DNA of 64,000 nt from Planctomycetaceae bacterium (GTDB lineage: Bacteria > Planctomycetota > Planctomycetia > Planctomycetales > Planctomycetaceae), in assembly GCA_041398785.1 (NCBI GenBank), contig JAWKUA010000026.1:1-64000 (forward strand), written 5' to 3'. Under the pieces are notes generated by a model, which was not told where the DNA came from, searched no databases, and saw only the letters and a list, made by a program, of their open reading frames with translations. A program made the position numbers and the translations under genes. This document shows positions 44,723 to 54,425 of this stretch, piece after piece (position 1 is the stretch's first letter; every line of letters starts with the position of its first letter).

Positions 44723-46389
44723 CTCACTTGCCGCATATTTTTCAACCGCAAAAGTCGTTTCATGTTCGCGTGAATGTTCGACGGTCGCGGTCATTTGATC
44801 TCGCGCGCTTTGTGCAGGGCATTGTGATCGCGTGTCTGGTTGTCTGCGGACTGCCGGTCCAGGCACAGCACTCGGACGCTCCGGATGACGTCCAGATACT
44901 TGCCGATCAAATTGACGAACTGGTCGCGGCAAAATGGAAAGAAAACGGCCTGGTCCCGGCGAGTCCGGCGGACGACGCGGAGTACCTGCGGCGCGTCTGG
45001 CTGGACATTGGCGGCAGAATTCCCCGCGCTGCCGACGCGAGAGACTTTCTGGAGGACACGACCGATGACAAACGTCGGCGGCTGGTTGATGAGCTGCTGG
45101 ACGGACCGAACTACGTCGTCAATTCCACGAACTTCTGGCGCACCGTGCTGATTCCGGAGGCAGACACGGATTTCATGGTGCGCTACATGCTGCCCGGGTT
45201 TGAGGCGTGGCTGCGACAGAAACTGGCCGATGACACGCCCTACGATGACATGGTGCGGGAGCTGTTGACGACGCAGGTGGCCGGAGTTGATTTGTTTTCC
45301 CGTCAGGGTGAGTTGTCGCCTATCGCCTTCTATCAGTCGAAGGAAATCAAACCGGAGAACCTGGCCGCTGCGACGTCGCGAATGTTTCTGGGAATTCGCA
45401 TCGAGTGTGCTCAGTGCCACGACCACCCGTTTGATACGTGGAAGCGAAAGGACTTCTGGGGCTACGCGACATTCTTTGCATCGCTGGAACGCCGCTCGGG
45501 AGGCGGCGGGCTTCTCGGTCGGCTGCAGGAATTGTTCGGTCGCCAGACGCTGACGATTCCGGATACGAATGAGGTTGTTCGTGCGACGTTTCTGACAGGA
45601 GAATCGCCCCAGATTGCGTCCGGCAGCAGTCCCCGAATCACGCTCGCCGACTGGATTACGTCCGGCGACAATCCGTACTTCAGTCGCACGGCCGCAAATC
45701 GCGTGTGGGGGCATTTCTTCGGGAAAGGGATCGTCCATCCTGTCGACGATTTTTCCAGTTCGAATCCGCCCACTCATCCGGAACTGCTCGATCTTCTCGC
45801 CGGCGAACTCGTGCGGCACGACTTCGATCTGAAGTTTCTGATGCGAGCAATCACTGCCAGCAGAACCTACCAGTTGACCAGCGCGGTTCGACCCGGCAGC
45901 GAACAACCGGACACGTGGCTGTTTTCACGAATGTCCGTCAAAGGCATGACGGCGGAACAGCTCTACGACAGCATCGATCAGGCGGTGGGAAATCACGAAT
46001 CGTTCGATCAGACACAGCGGATGAGTTTTCAGCCGACAACTCGCAGCCGGTTCATCGAGCAGTTTTCGGACAATCGCAGCGACCCGACAGAACGCCAGAC
46101 ATCCGTGCTACAGGCGCTGTCGATGATGAACGGCAAACTCGTCAGTGATGCGACGGATCTGAATTCCAGCAGAACGCTGGCGGGAATCGCCGCGTACCCT
46201 GGCTTCGACACATCGCAGCAGGTGGAAGCCCTGTTTCTGGCGACACTCAACCGGCGGCCGAGTCCCGATGAGCAGCAGCGTTTTGTCGACTACGTGCGCA
46301 CCGCCGATGACTCGCGCACGGAGAAGGAAGCCCTGGCCGATATGTTCTGGATGCTGTTGAACAGCAGCCAGTTTTCACTGAATCACTGA
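44719..46389 (+). CDS. PSCyt2/PSD1 (DUF1549-DUF1553) protein
   Basis: A 556-residue planctomycete-type protein. A membrane/signal segment is at about 30-48, then DUF1549 (about 60-270; YLRRVWLDIGGRIP, YDDMVRELLTTQV) and DUF1553 (about 300-540; RTAANRVWGHFFGKGIV, PTHPELLDLLAGE, ASRTYQL). It contains C230-x-x-C233-H234 in CAQCHDHPFD, a haem-like CxxCH motif; whether haem is attached is uncertain. Many relatives carry an extra N-terminal cytochrome c domain, absent here. Exact function is unknown. Coupled by ATGA overlap to the WD40 gene and followed by DUF1501, the usual partner. Confidence 0.9.
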   Translation: MTHLPHIFQPQKSFHVRVNVRRSRSFDLARFVQGIVIACLVVCGLPVQAQHSDAPDDVQILADQIDELVAAKWKENGLVPASPADDAEYLRRVWLDIGGRIPRAADARDFLEDTTDDKRRRLVDELLDGPNYVVNSTNFWRTVLIPEADTDFMVRYMLPGFEAWLRQKLADDTPYDDMVRELLTTQVAGVDLFSRQGELSPIAFYQSKEIKPENLAAATSRMFLGIRIECAQCHDHPFDTWKRKDFWGYATFFASLERRSGGGGLLGRLQELFGRQTLTIPDTNEVVRATFLTGESPQIASGSSPRITLADWITSGDNPYFSRTAANRVWGHFFGKGIVHPVDDFSSSNPPTHPELLDLLAGELVRHDFDLKFLMRAITASRTYQLTSAVRPGSEQPDTWLFSRMSVKGMTAEQLYDSIDQAVGNHESFDQTQRMSFQPTTRSRFIEQFSDNRSDPTERQTSVLQALSMMNGKLVSDATDLNSSRTLAGIAAYPGFDTSQQVEALFLATLNRRPSPDEQQRFVDYVRTADDSRTEKEALADMFWMLLNSSQFSLNH

Positions 46390-46430
46390 CCGCTGCGGCG
46401 TTCTGGAACGACAATTCGTGAGGTGATCCC

Positions 46431-47807
46431 ATGCCACACTCGCCAGAATGGAAACCCGAAACCGAGCGCCCGGTGCTCAGCCGTCGCGACTGGATGCGGC
46501 TCGCGTCAGCCGGCATCACGGCGGGTTCGATGTCCGGCTGGCTGAGTCAGCTCGCCGCGCAAACGGCGACTGACACGAGCCGTTGTCGTTCCGTCATTCT
46601 GCTTTGGATGAGCGGCGGGCCGAGTCAGATCGATACGTTCGACGTCAAACCGGATCACCGCAACGGCGGTCCGCTGAAACCGATCGACACTTCGGTTCCG
46701 GGAATGCACATCAGCGAAACGATGCCCAGGCTGTCGCAGATGATGCAGCACGTTGTTCCCATTCGTTCCATGTCGACTCAGGAAGGCGACCATTCGCGGG
46801 CCACGTACCATCTGCGAACGGGTTATCGTCCGCAGGGACCGGTGCACTATCCGACGCTTGGATCGCTGCTCAGCAATGAGCTTGGCTCGGAGACTTCGCC
46901 GCTGCCGAACTTTGTCAGCATCTCTCCGTTTCGCAACTTCAGTCCTGCGGCATATGGACCGGGGTTTCTGGGACCGCAACGATCGCCGCTGGTTGTGGGA
47001 GAACGCGGGCAGGCGATTGTCGGGGACGAACAGGCAACGTACGACGAGTCACTGAAGGTCGAGAATCTGAATCTGCCGGACAACGTCACGCCGCTGCAGA
47101 CCGACCGCCGTCTGGCCATGCTGGCTGACTTCGACACCGATTTCCGCATGACTCACCCGGGCGTTCCTGCGGGAAGTCATGAGTCCGCTTATCTGCAGGC
47201 AGTGCGCATGATGCGTTCAAAGGCGGTCCGGGCGTTCGACCTTCACGAAGAAGACGCTGCTCTGCGCGACGCTTATGGGCGAAACCAGTTTGGCCAGGGA
47301 TGCCTGCTGGCGCGACGGCTGGTCGAACACGGTGTTCCGTTTGTGGAAGTGTCGCTGAACGGAGTGACAAACAACCAGAACTTCGGCTGGGACACTCACA
47401 CGAACAATTTCGAATCTGTGAAGCAACTGACGTCGGTACTCGACCCGGCCTGGGCGACGCTGCTGGAAGACCTGCACCTTCGCGGGCTGCTGGATTCCAC
47501 GCTGGTGGTCTGGATGGGCGAATTCGGCCGGACACCGCGCATCAACGGCAGCGCGGGGCGCGATCACTGGGCGGTTTCGTGGACCACAGTGCTGTGCGGG
47601 GGCGGCGTTCGCGGAGGCCAGTTCTTCGGCGAAACGACCGAGGATGGAATGGCCGTGAAAGACCGTCCTGTGTCGGCCGCCGACCTGATGGCCACAATCT
47701 TTCGGTGCGTCGGCGTTGACCCGATGAAACAGAACATGTCCAACGTCGGCCGCCCGATTCGGCTGGCCGATCCCGAAGCCAAAGCGATCACGGAGATCCT
47801 GGCATGA
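46431..47807 (+). CDS. DUF1501 protein with twin-arginine leader
   Basis: A 458-residue DUF1501 protein, a sulfatase/alkaline-phosphatase-fold relative. The N-terminus has a Tat-type motif SRRDWMRLASAGITAG (about 17-32), indicating export of a folded protein. Family parts: VILLWMSGGPSQIDTFDVKP, MSTQEGDHSRATYHLRTGY, VVWMGEFGRTPRINGSAGRD, HW. The WMGEFGRTP and GRDHW segments are metal-binding positions in the fold. It lacks the CxPxR sulfatase signature. It follows PSCyt2/PSD1, and its stop overlaps the next start (ATGA). Confidence 0.9.
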   Translation: MPHSPEWKPETERPVLSRRDWMRLASAGITAGSMSGWLSQLAAQTATDTSRCRSVILLWMSGGPSQIDTFDVKPDHRNGGPLKPIDTSVPGMHISETMPRLSQMMQHVVPIRSMSTQEGDHSRATYHLRTGYRPQGPVHYPTLGSLLSNELGSETSPLPNFVSISPFRNFSPAAYGPGFLGPQRSPLVVGERGQAIVGDEQATYDESLKVENLNLPDNVTPLQTDRRLAMLADFDTDFRMTHPGVPAGSHESAYLQAVRMMRSKAVRAFDLHEEDAALRDAYGRNQFGQGCLLARRLVEHGVPFVEVSLNGVTNNQNFGWDTHTNNFESVKQLTSVLDPAWATLLEDLHLRGLLDSTLVVWMGEFGRTPRINGSAGRDHWAVSWTTVLCGGGVRGGQFFGETTEDGMAVKDRPVSAADLMATIFRCVGVDPMKQNMSNVGRPIRLADPEAKAITEILA

Positions 47808-49470
47808 ACGCTTTCGGCCGGCAGGTCGCGATCATCATGCTGCTCACGGCGCCCGTCGCGATCGCCGACGACAATCCGGTTCCATCGAAACCCGCGTTCG
47901 TGGACATCGTCTACCTGCATCGCAGCCGGCCGATTTTTCTTCGTCTGCGGATCGAAGTCGATGGTGTGCCATTCGAACGTCGTTGGAAAGAACACGTCGC
48001 GTCGCTGTTTCAGGAGCTGGACACGAACGGCGATGGAAGCCTTGACCTCGCGGAGCTGACCGAAGCCGCGTCCGATGCCGACACGCAGCGGTCGCCGGAA
48101 GCCGCCCGGATCGCTCGCCGCGCAGCTCGCTGGTCGGCCCGTCGAAACCCGTTCAATGCATTCTCCATCGAAGAGTTCACTGCGTTTCTTATGAGCCGCC
48201 GGCTGGGTCCGCTGCAGATGGCGGACACCAGCCAGATTGCCGCCGGCGGAAGTCAGGTCGGCGCGAAACTGTTCGCGAGTCTGGACGGCGACGGCGACGA
48301 AAAGCTGTCGTCCGCTGAACTTCAGCACGCCGCGACGGAACTGCGTCGCCGTGATCTGGACGACGACGGTGCCTTCAGTGTCGCGGAACTGAGCGAAAAT
48401 CCGACACCGTACTTTGTCCGTGCGGAGCCACAGATGATGGAAGCCGAACAGCCATTCATCGATCTCACACTCAGCTCCGCGCCGATCGCAGTTCTGCGTG
48501 AATTCGAACGGCGCTACGCAAAGGCTCCGTCTGTTGCCGCCGACGGTCGCGCGACATTGAGCCGCGAACTCGGTGCGAGGGAACTGGGATTAAGCAGCGA
48601 AACGTTCGGGACATACGATCTGGATTCTGACGGAATGCTGGACCGCGATGAACTGCGCGAACTGCTGCGTCGTCCGCCGGTCAGCCTGGAGCTTATCGTG
48701 CGACTCGGATCGCGCCGCGAAGTTGAGTTCGTCGTGGAAACAGCACCCGGCGCGACGGCCGATGGCACTCCGCTACGCCGATCCGAAGATGGTCTGGCAA
48801 GCCTCGTGATCGACGACGTCCAGGTGGAAATCGCGGAATCAGCGGCAGCGGTGCCGACGCTGCCAGCGAGTATCTCCAGCGACTGTTCGCCACGGCAGAT
48901 CAGGACAACAACGGATACCTGGAAAAGGACGAAGCAGCGCGTGGCCGTGATTTCGCACAGTCATTTGACGAGTTCGATCAGGACGGCGACGGAAAGATCT
49001 TCCGTGAAGAACTGGCTGCCGTGATTGACGACCACATGCAGTCGGCGCGCTGTCGCACGCGATTGGATGTGACCAACCGAGGCCGCGATCTGTTTGAGAT
49101 CGTCGATCTCGACCGCAGCCAATCGCTCAGTGATCGCGAGTTCGCTCAGGCGGCTCGCCGGATTCCGCTGTGGGATTCCGATGGCGACGGCGCTGTTTCA
49201 CAATCCGAAATCCCGCAACTCTTTCAATTGTCGTTCGGCCCCGGTCAGCCGGAATTTCCGGGATTGCGGTTTCCCGGCGCTGCCGGTCGAACCGTTGAAC
49301 AAGATTCAACAACCCGCGGCAGCGCACCTGTCTGGTTCACGAAACTCGACCGAAACAGCGATGGCGAACTGGTGCGGCGGGAGTTCCCCGGAACCTTCGA
49401 TGAGTTCCAAAAGATGGACCGCAACGGTGACGGCTTCGTCGACGCCGCCGAAGCGGAGTTCGTGAAATAG
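47804..49470 (+). pseudogene. Exported EF-hand protein, one frameshift near 48845
   Basis: Two overlapping frames (47804-49024 and 49021-49470) make one EF-hand protein of about 555 residues. The signal peptide is at about 1-23. Calcium loops include DTNGDGSLDLAE, DGDGDEKLSSAE, DLDDDGAFSVAE, DLDSDGMLDRDE in the first frame and DQDNNGYLEKDE, DQDGDGKIFREE, DSDGDGAVSQSE, DRNSDGELVRRE, DRNGDGFVDAAE in the second. The second frame is already coding-like from about 48850 (SGSGADAASEYLQRLFATAD), so the break is a single indel near 48845, not two genes. It is the fourth member of the envelope operon. Sequence error or a real mutation cannot be told apart here. Confidence 0.75.
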
Positions 49471-49542
49471 CACGTCGACACAACACTGATGTTCGACACA
49501 CCGGATCAATCACTTCAGCATCAATTCAGGGAGTTCAACAGG

Positions 49543-52056
49543 ATGTCATCCAGACAAATGCGGTTTTCATGGGGCCTGCTGGCCGCGGTTCTTGGAATCG
49601 GCCTGACTCTGTCGTTCGCGGCGACGCAGAACGAACCATCCCGACCCGTCGAAGAACTGCTGCCCGCCGACACGGTGCTGTTGCTCGGTCACGACGGCGC
49701 GGAACGGCACCAGGCCGCATGGGAAAAGACGGCCGCATACGAATCGATGTATGAATCCGGCATGATGGATGTCTGGGAGAAGCTGATTGATTTCGTCGGT
49801 CAGCAGGCAGGCATGGGAGCGAACTCGGATGTCGACCAGGCAATGAAACACCTCGAAGCGCGCGGGGCGACACTGGCCGTTTCACTTCCTTCAGCACAGG
49901 GGCCGCCGCTGCCGCATGCCATGCTGGTTCTGCACGACGCGGCAAAATTCGAATCGATGCTGACCGGCCTTGCTCGCAACCTTGGCGGTTCCATTCGGGC
50001 ACAGTTCGAATCGAAATCTGTGAGCGGTCGAAGCGTAACAATGGCCGTCATACCGGATTCGCCGGGTGTGGAAATCGGTGTCTGGGCCGAAGGCGGGCAT
50101 CTGGTCGTCGTGGCCGGCATCGACGCGATTAGCACAGCGATTTCCGTTGCCGACGGCAAAACACCCAATCTGAAATCGAACGAATTGTGGCGGAAGTACA
50201 ACTACGGCACAGACAGCTTCGAAACGACGTCTGTCGCCTGGCTGGACTTCGCAGCCGTTCGCAGCGCGTACGGAGCTATGCCGCTTCCGACACCGGGAGG
50301 AAAGACGATCGACGATATTCTGCAAACGGCCGGTCTGCACAACCTGACATCGGCCGCGTATCAGTACGGATACCGCCACCGATCACTGTGGTCGCAGGTC
50401 GCGATCGAAGTCGACGGACCACGCACAGGGCTGCTGGCGCTGTCCGATCAGAAAGCGATGACTCTGGCCGACCTGCCGCCGCTGCCGGCCAATACCAGCG
50501 GCTTCAATGCGTCGCGATTGGACATGGCTTCGCTGTGGAACATTGTCACGCAGTTGATCCGCGAAGGAGCTGCCTTCGGACCGCCCGGAGCTGCCGAACA
50601 GGTCGATGGAGTCTTGAGCAACCTGCCACAGATGATCGGCTTTGATCCCGGCCGAGATTTGTTCGCCGCGCTGGGCGACATCGTCTGTATCTATTCCGAC
50701 CCGGACCAGGGATTCCTCGGCACGGGCATGGGAGTCATGCTGCAGGTCAGGGACGCGAACACGCTGACGGAAACGATCAACAAACTGCTGCTGCAGGCGG
50801 AACAGGCATCACGCGGCGACTTCCGAGTCCACCGTTCAGAAAAATCCGGACGCGAACTGGTGCTGATGCAGTTCGGCGATGTTCAGGCGGGAGCGTTGTG
50901 TATCGACAACGGCTGGCTCATCGCGGGACTGATGCCTCAGTCGGTTGAAGCAGCTCTGATGCGAATCGACGGCAAACTAACTTCGTGGAAACCAACCGCG
51001 GAACAGGCTGAGGCGTTCGAGACTTTGCCGAAATCCTTTACGTCCATCACCGTCGGCGATCCGCGAGTCAGTTGGCACACTCTGATGAAGCTGGCACCGT
51101 TCTTCCTGTCGGGCGGACAGGCGGCGCTGAAGGAGGAACGCATCCTGCCGCGTGACGCGGAACTTCCGATTACGATCGCCGACCTGCCGCCCGCGGAATT
51201 GATCGTGCGTCCTCTGTTCCCGAACGTCACCGTGACCACTTCGGACAGTGACGGCATTCATATTACGTCGCGTCAGTCTCTTCCCGGAATTCCGTTCATC
51301 GGCAGCATCGGCGAAGGCAGCGGACTGGCGACAGCCGCCATCGGAACCGCTCTGCTGCTGCCCGCCATTCAGCAGGCTCGCGAAGCCGCACGGCGCACTC
51401 AGTCGCGAAACAACCTGAAACAGATTGCTCTGGCGCTGCACAACTATCACGACGTCTATGGCAGCTTTCCGTCGGGAACTCACCCCAACGAGAAGCTTAA
51501 GCCGGAAGAACGCATAAGCTGGCTGGCCGCGATACTGCCGTTCCTTGAACAGCAACCGCTGTATCAGACGATTGACTTCGAAGAAAGCTGGGATGACGCA
51601 TCCAACGAACGCGGAGCGATGACTCGTGTCCCGTCCTACCTGAACCCAGGCAGCGTCGCGGCGGTGGTCGGTCCCGGTGAAACTCACTACGTGGGCATTG
51701 CCGGAGTCGGCAAAGACGCTCCCATGCTTCCCGTCACCAGCAAGCGAGCTGGAGTCTTCGGCTACAACCGCAAGACCAGAATCCGCGACATCACCGACGG
51801 GACTTCCAACACGATTATGACCAGCGAAGCCAGCGGTGACTTCGGACCGTGGATGGCGGGCGGCAACGCTTCCATCCGCTCTCTGACGACAAAGCCGTAT
51901 ATCAACGGCCCCGACGGAATCGGCGGTCCCTATCGCGGCGGCGTCAACGTCGGCCTCGCGGACGGTTCCGTGCGGTTTGTCTCCGAAAACATCGATCCGC
52001 GAGTCTTCGAACTCCTGTCGGCGATGGCTGACGGCGAGGTGATCCCGCAATTCTGA
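49543..52056 (+). CDS. DUF3352-like protein fused to a C-terminal DUF1559 domain
   Basis: An 837-residue exported protein. A hydrophobic leader (about 8-27, LLAAVLGIGLTLSFA) is followed by about 560 residues resembling DUF3352-type proteins (ELLPADTVLLLG start, repeated alpha/beta units). From about 590 to the end there is a full DUF1559 domain: a hydrophobic helix then LLPAIQQAREAARRTQSRNN, LKQIALALHNYHDVYGSFP, WLAAILPFLEQQPLY, DGTSNTIMTSE, GGVNVGLADGSVRF. Here the domain is internal and lacks the prepilin-cleavage start. The start 49543 has GGGAG upstream; 49489 is a weaker alternative. Last gene of the run begun at 42731, convergent with fusA. Confidence 0.8.
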   Translation: MSSRQMRFSWGLLAAVLGIGLTLSFAATQNEPSRPVEELLPADTVLLLGHDGAERHQAAWEKTAAYESMYESGMMDVWEKLIDFVGQQAGMGANSDVDQAMKHLEARGATLAVSLPSAQGPPLPHAMLVLHDAAKFESMLTGLARNLGGSIRAQFESKSVSGRSVTMAVIPDSPGVEIGVWAEGGHLVVVAGIDAISTAISVADGKTPNLKSNELWRKYNYGTDSFETTSVAWLDFAAVRSAYGAMPLPTPGGKTIDDILQTAGLHNLTSAAYQYGYRHRSLWSQVAIEVDGPRTGLLALSDQKAMTLADLPPLPANTSGFNASRLDMASLWNIVTQLIREGAAFGPPGAAEQVDGVLSNLPQMIGFDPGRDLFAALGDIVCIYSDPDQGFLGTGMGVMLQVRDANTLTETINKLLLQAEQASRGDFRVHRSEKSGRELVLMQFGDVQAGALCIDNGWLIAGLMPQSVEAALMRIDGKLTSWKPTAEQAEAFETLPKSFTSITVGDPRVSWHTLMKLAPFFLSGGQAALKEERILPRDAELPITIADLPPAELIVRPLFPNVTVTTSDSDGIHITSRQSLPGIPFIGSIGEGSGLATAAIGTALLLPAIQQAREAARRTQSRNNLKQIALALHNYHDVYGSFPSGTHPNEKLKPEERISWLAAILPFLEQQPLYQTIDFEESWDDASNERGAMTRVPSYLNPGSVAAVVGPGETHYVGIAGVGKDAPMLPVTSKRAGVFGYNRKTRIRDITDGTSNTIMTSEASGDFGPWMAGGNASIRSLTTKPYINGPDGIGGPYRGGVNVGLADGSVRFVSENIDPRVFELLSAMADGEVIPQF

Positions 52057-52081
52057 ACGCGGTTGTTTGCAAATGAGTCAC

Positions 52082-52109
52082 CCCGTGGCCTTCACGACGG
52101 GGCCACGGG
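52082..52109. repeat. Intergenic hairpin between convergent genes
   Basis: Perfect 9-bp stem CCCGTGGCC (52082-52090) / GGCCACGGG (52101-52109) with a 10-base loop. It lies between the convergent ends of the DUF1559-fusion gene and fusA. No T-run on either side, so it is at most a weak terminator or an mRNA 3'-end stabiliser. Confidence 0.6.
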
Positions 52110-52292
52110 CAAGCGAACCCGCACAAGCGGCTTCTCGCTCGCAAAAGGCCAACTGGGTTCTCCGGAGGCATACTGAGAGTCTGCGTCGCCAGAGCGCCGC
52201 ATGCGGGTTCAGCCATCGAACCGACTTCGCGCGTTAGGCGCTCGCTGGCCTTCGACGCAGAGGAGTTGACTGATCGCGCACCGGCGAACGGT

Positions 52293-54425
52293 CTATTTCC
52301 TGACGAGTTCCTTCTCCGCACGGCGCTTCTTCAGGACTTCTTCCTGAATGTTCTTCGGAGCCTGGCGATAGCACAGGAACTCCATGCTGAAGGTGCCCTT
52401 GCCCTGAGTCATGGAGCGGATTTCATTGGCGTAGTCGAACATTTCCGCAAGCGGGACTTCCGCCAGAATAATGCATATGGCGTCGTTCACTTCCGAAGAC
52501 GTGACGATGCCGCGCTTGCTGGACAGGTGGCCGGTGACGGCTCCCTGAAACTCATCGGGAGTTTCGATTTCCAGCTTCATGATGGGTTCCAGGAGAGCCA
52601 TGTTGGCTTTCTTCAGAGTGTCCTTCATGCAGTCGCGCGACGCGATCTTGAATGCCATTTCGGATGAGTCCACGTCGTGATAACTGCCGTCCCGCAGGTA
52701 CATCTTGACACCGACGACTTCGTATTCGCCCAGCGGCCCTTTGTCGAGTGCCATCTGGAAGCCGGAGTCGCACGACCCGATGTATTCTCGCGGGATGCGA
52801 CCGCCGGAGATCTCATCAGCGAACTCATAGCGGTGCTCCGAATTCTCCGGCAGCGGTTCCATCAGGCCGACTACGTGAGCGTACTGGCCGGAACCGCCGG
52901 TCTGCTTCTTGTGCTTGTGGTTGAATTCCACCGACTTGGTGGGACGTTCCTTGTAGGACACACGCGGTTCGCCGATCAGGCATTCGCACTTGTATTCGCG
53001 TTTGATGCGTTCGACGTAAACGTCCAGATGCAACTGACCCATGCCGGCGATCAGTGTCTGGCCGGTTTCTTCGTCGGTCTGCACCTGAAACGTCGGATCT
53101 TCGCGGCGGAAGCGTTCTAAAGCCTTGCCGAGCTTGTCTGCGTCGTCGCGCTTTTTCGGTTCGATCGACAGTCGAATCACGGGTTCCGCGACGAAGATAT
53201 TTTCCAGCGAGTATTCGATACCACTGCCCAGGAACGTGTCCCCGGACGCGCAGTCGACACCGACGACAGCGATGATGTCACCGGCTGACGCTTCTTCGAT
53301 GTCTTCGCGATCGTTGGCGTGCATTCGCACCATTCGGCCGAACCGCGTTGCGCGGCCGGTTCGTGCGTTGGTGTAGCTTTCACCCTTCTTGATCACGCCC
53401 TGATAGATGCGCATGTAGGTCAGCTGACCGAAGGCTTCCACGACCGTCTTGAACGCCATGGCCACCATCGGATCGCCGGCCTGATTTGTCAGCCGGACTT
53501 TTGGATGCTTGCCTTCTTCGTCTGCCGGCTGGCTGTTGTCGTTGGCATAGACATCAACGTCGGTCGGGCACGGCAGGTACATAGTGACGGCGTCGAGCGC
53601 TTCCTGAACGGCCTTGTTCTTAAAGGCGCTGCCCATCAGCACGGGCGTCACCTGCTGAGCAAGCGTTGCCGATCGAACGATGCGGCGGATGTCGGCCTCA
53701 GCCACTTCGCCTTCTTCCAGCAGCGTTTCCATCAATGCGTCGTCGAAGTGCGACAGTTCCTCCAGCATCTCCGTGCGCGCGGTCTGTGCGGCGTCCCTGA
53801 GGTCGTCCGGAATCGGCTTGCGTTCGACGATTTCGCCTTCTTCGCCCTTGAAATAGATGGCTTCCATGCGAATCAGATCGACCACTCCTTCGAACGCGGA
53901 TTCCACGCCGATGGGAATCTGCAGCGGGATCGCATTCGTCTTCAGCTTTTCCTTCATCTGAGCCATCACCTTTTTCGGGTTGGCTCCGGTGCGGTCCATC
54001 TTGTTGATGAACGCAATTCGCGGAACTCCGTAGCGCTTCATCTGACGGTCGACCGTCAGCGACTGGCTCTGAACGCCGCCGACCGAACACAGCACCAGAA
54101 TAGCGCCATCCAGCACGCGCAGGCTGCGTTCCACTTCGACGGTGAAGTCGACGTGTCCTGGTGTGTCGATGACATTGATGACGTGTTCGGGAATCTTCAG
54201 CTTATCGTTTTTCCAGGCGACACGCGTCGCGGCGGACGTGATCGTAATGCCGCGCTCACGCTCCAGTTCCATGTGGTCCATGGTCGCGCCGCCGTCACCG
54301 CCCTTGACGTCCCGAATTTTGTGAATTCGTCCGCAGTAATAGAGCATTCGCTCTGTCAGCGTCGTCTTGCCGGAATCGATGTGGGCGGAAATCCCGATGT
54401 TGCGTACACGACGAAGGTCAGTCAT
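52293..54425 (-). CDS. fusA: Elongation factor G (mitochondrial EFG1/spdEFG1-like type)
   Basis: A 710-residue translational GTPase driving ribosome translocation. G motifs: HIDSGKTT (G1), RGITITSAAT (switch I/G2), DTPGH (G3), NKMD (G4), GSAFK (G5). Domains II-V are complete (GMGQLHLDVYVERIKREY; GGSGQYAHVV; KGTFSMEFLCYRQAP). HIDSGKTTLTERMLYYCGRI and the DVKGGDGGATMDHMELERER region resemble mitochondrial EFG1 and the bacterial spdEFG1 group more than canonical EF-G (HIDAGKTT). No rpsL, rpsG or tuf is nearby, consistent with a second EF-G away from the str operon. The start at 54425 is supported by GGAG. Confidence 0.9.
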   Translation of the reverse strand: MTDLRRVRNIGISAHIDSGKTTLTERMLYYCGRIHKIRDVKGGDGGATMDHMELERERGITITSAATRVAWKNDKLKIPEHVINVIDTPGHVDFTVEVERSLRVLDGAILVLCSVGGVQSQSLTVDRQMKRYGVPRIAFINKMDRTGANPKKVMAQMKEKLKTNAIPLQIPIGVESAFEGVVDLIRMEAIYFKGEEGEIVERKPIPDDLRDAAQTARTEMLEELSHFDDALMETLLEEGEVAEADIRRIVRSATLAQQVTPVLMGSAFKNKAVQEALDAVTMYLPCPTDVDVYANDNSQPADEEGKHPKVRLTNQAGDPMVAMAFKTVVEAFGQLTYMRIYQGVIKKGESYTNARTGRATRFGRMVRMHANDREDIEEASAGDIIAVVGVDCASGDTFLGSGIEYSLENIFVAEPVIRLSIEPKKRDDADKLGKALERFRREDPTFQVQTDEETGQTLIAGMGQLHLDVYVERIKREYKCECLIGEPRVSYKERPTKSVEFNHKHKKQTGGSGQYAHVVGLMEPLPENSEHRYEFADEISGGRIPREYIGSCDSGFQMALDKGPLGEYEVVGVKMYLRDGSYHDVDSSEMAFKIASRDCMKDTLKKANMALLEPIMKLEIETPDEFQGAVTGHLSSKRGIVTSSEVNDAICIILAEVPLAEMFDYANEIRSMTQGKGTFSMEFLCYRQAPKNIQEEVLKKRRAEKELVRK

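Noticed and set aside
44791..45906. 371-codon minus-strand open frame
   Set aside because: Antisense to PSCyt2/PSD1; no start signal or domain.
50977..52050. 357-codon minus-strand open frame
   Set aside because: Antisense to the DUF1559 domain; composition typical of a shadow frame.
52082..52109. Bidirectional Rho-independent terminator
   Set aside because: A good stem but no T-run on either strand.
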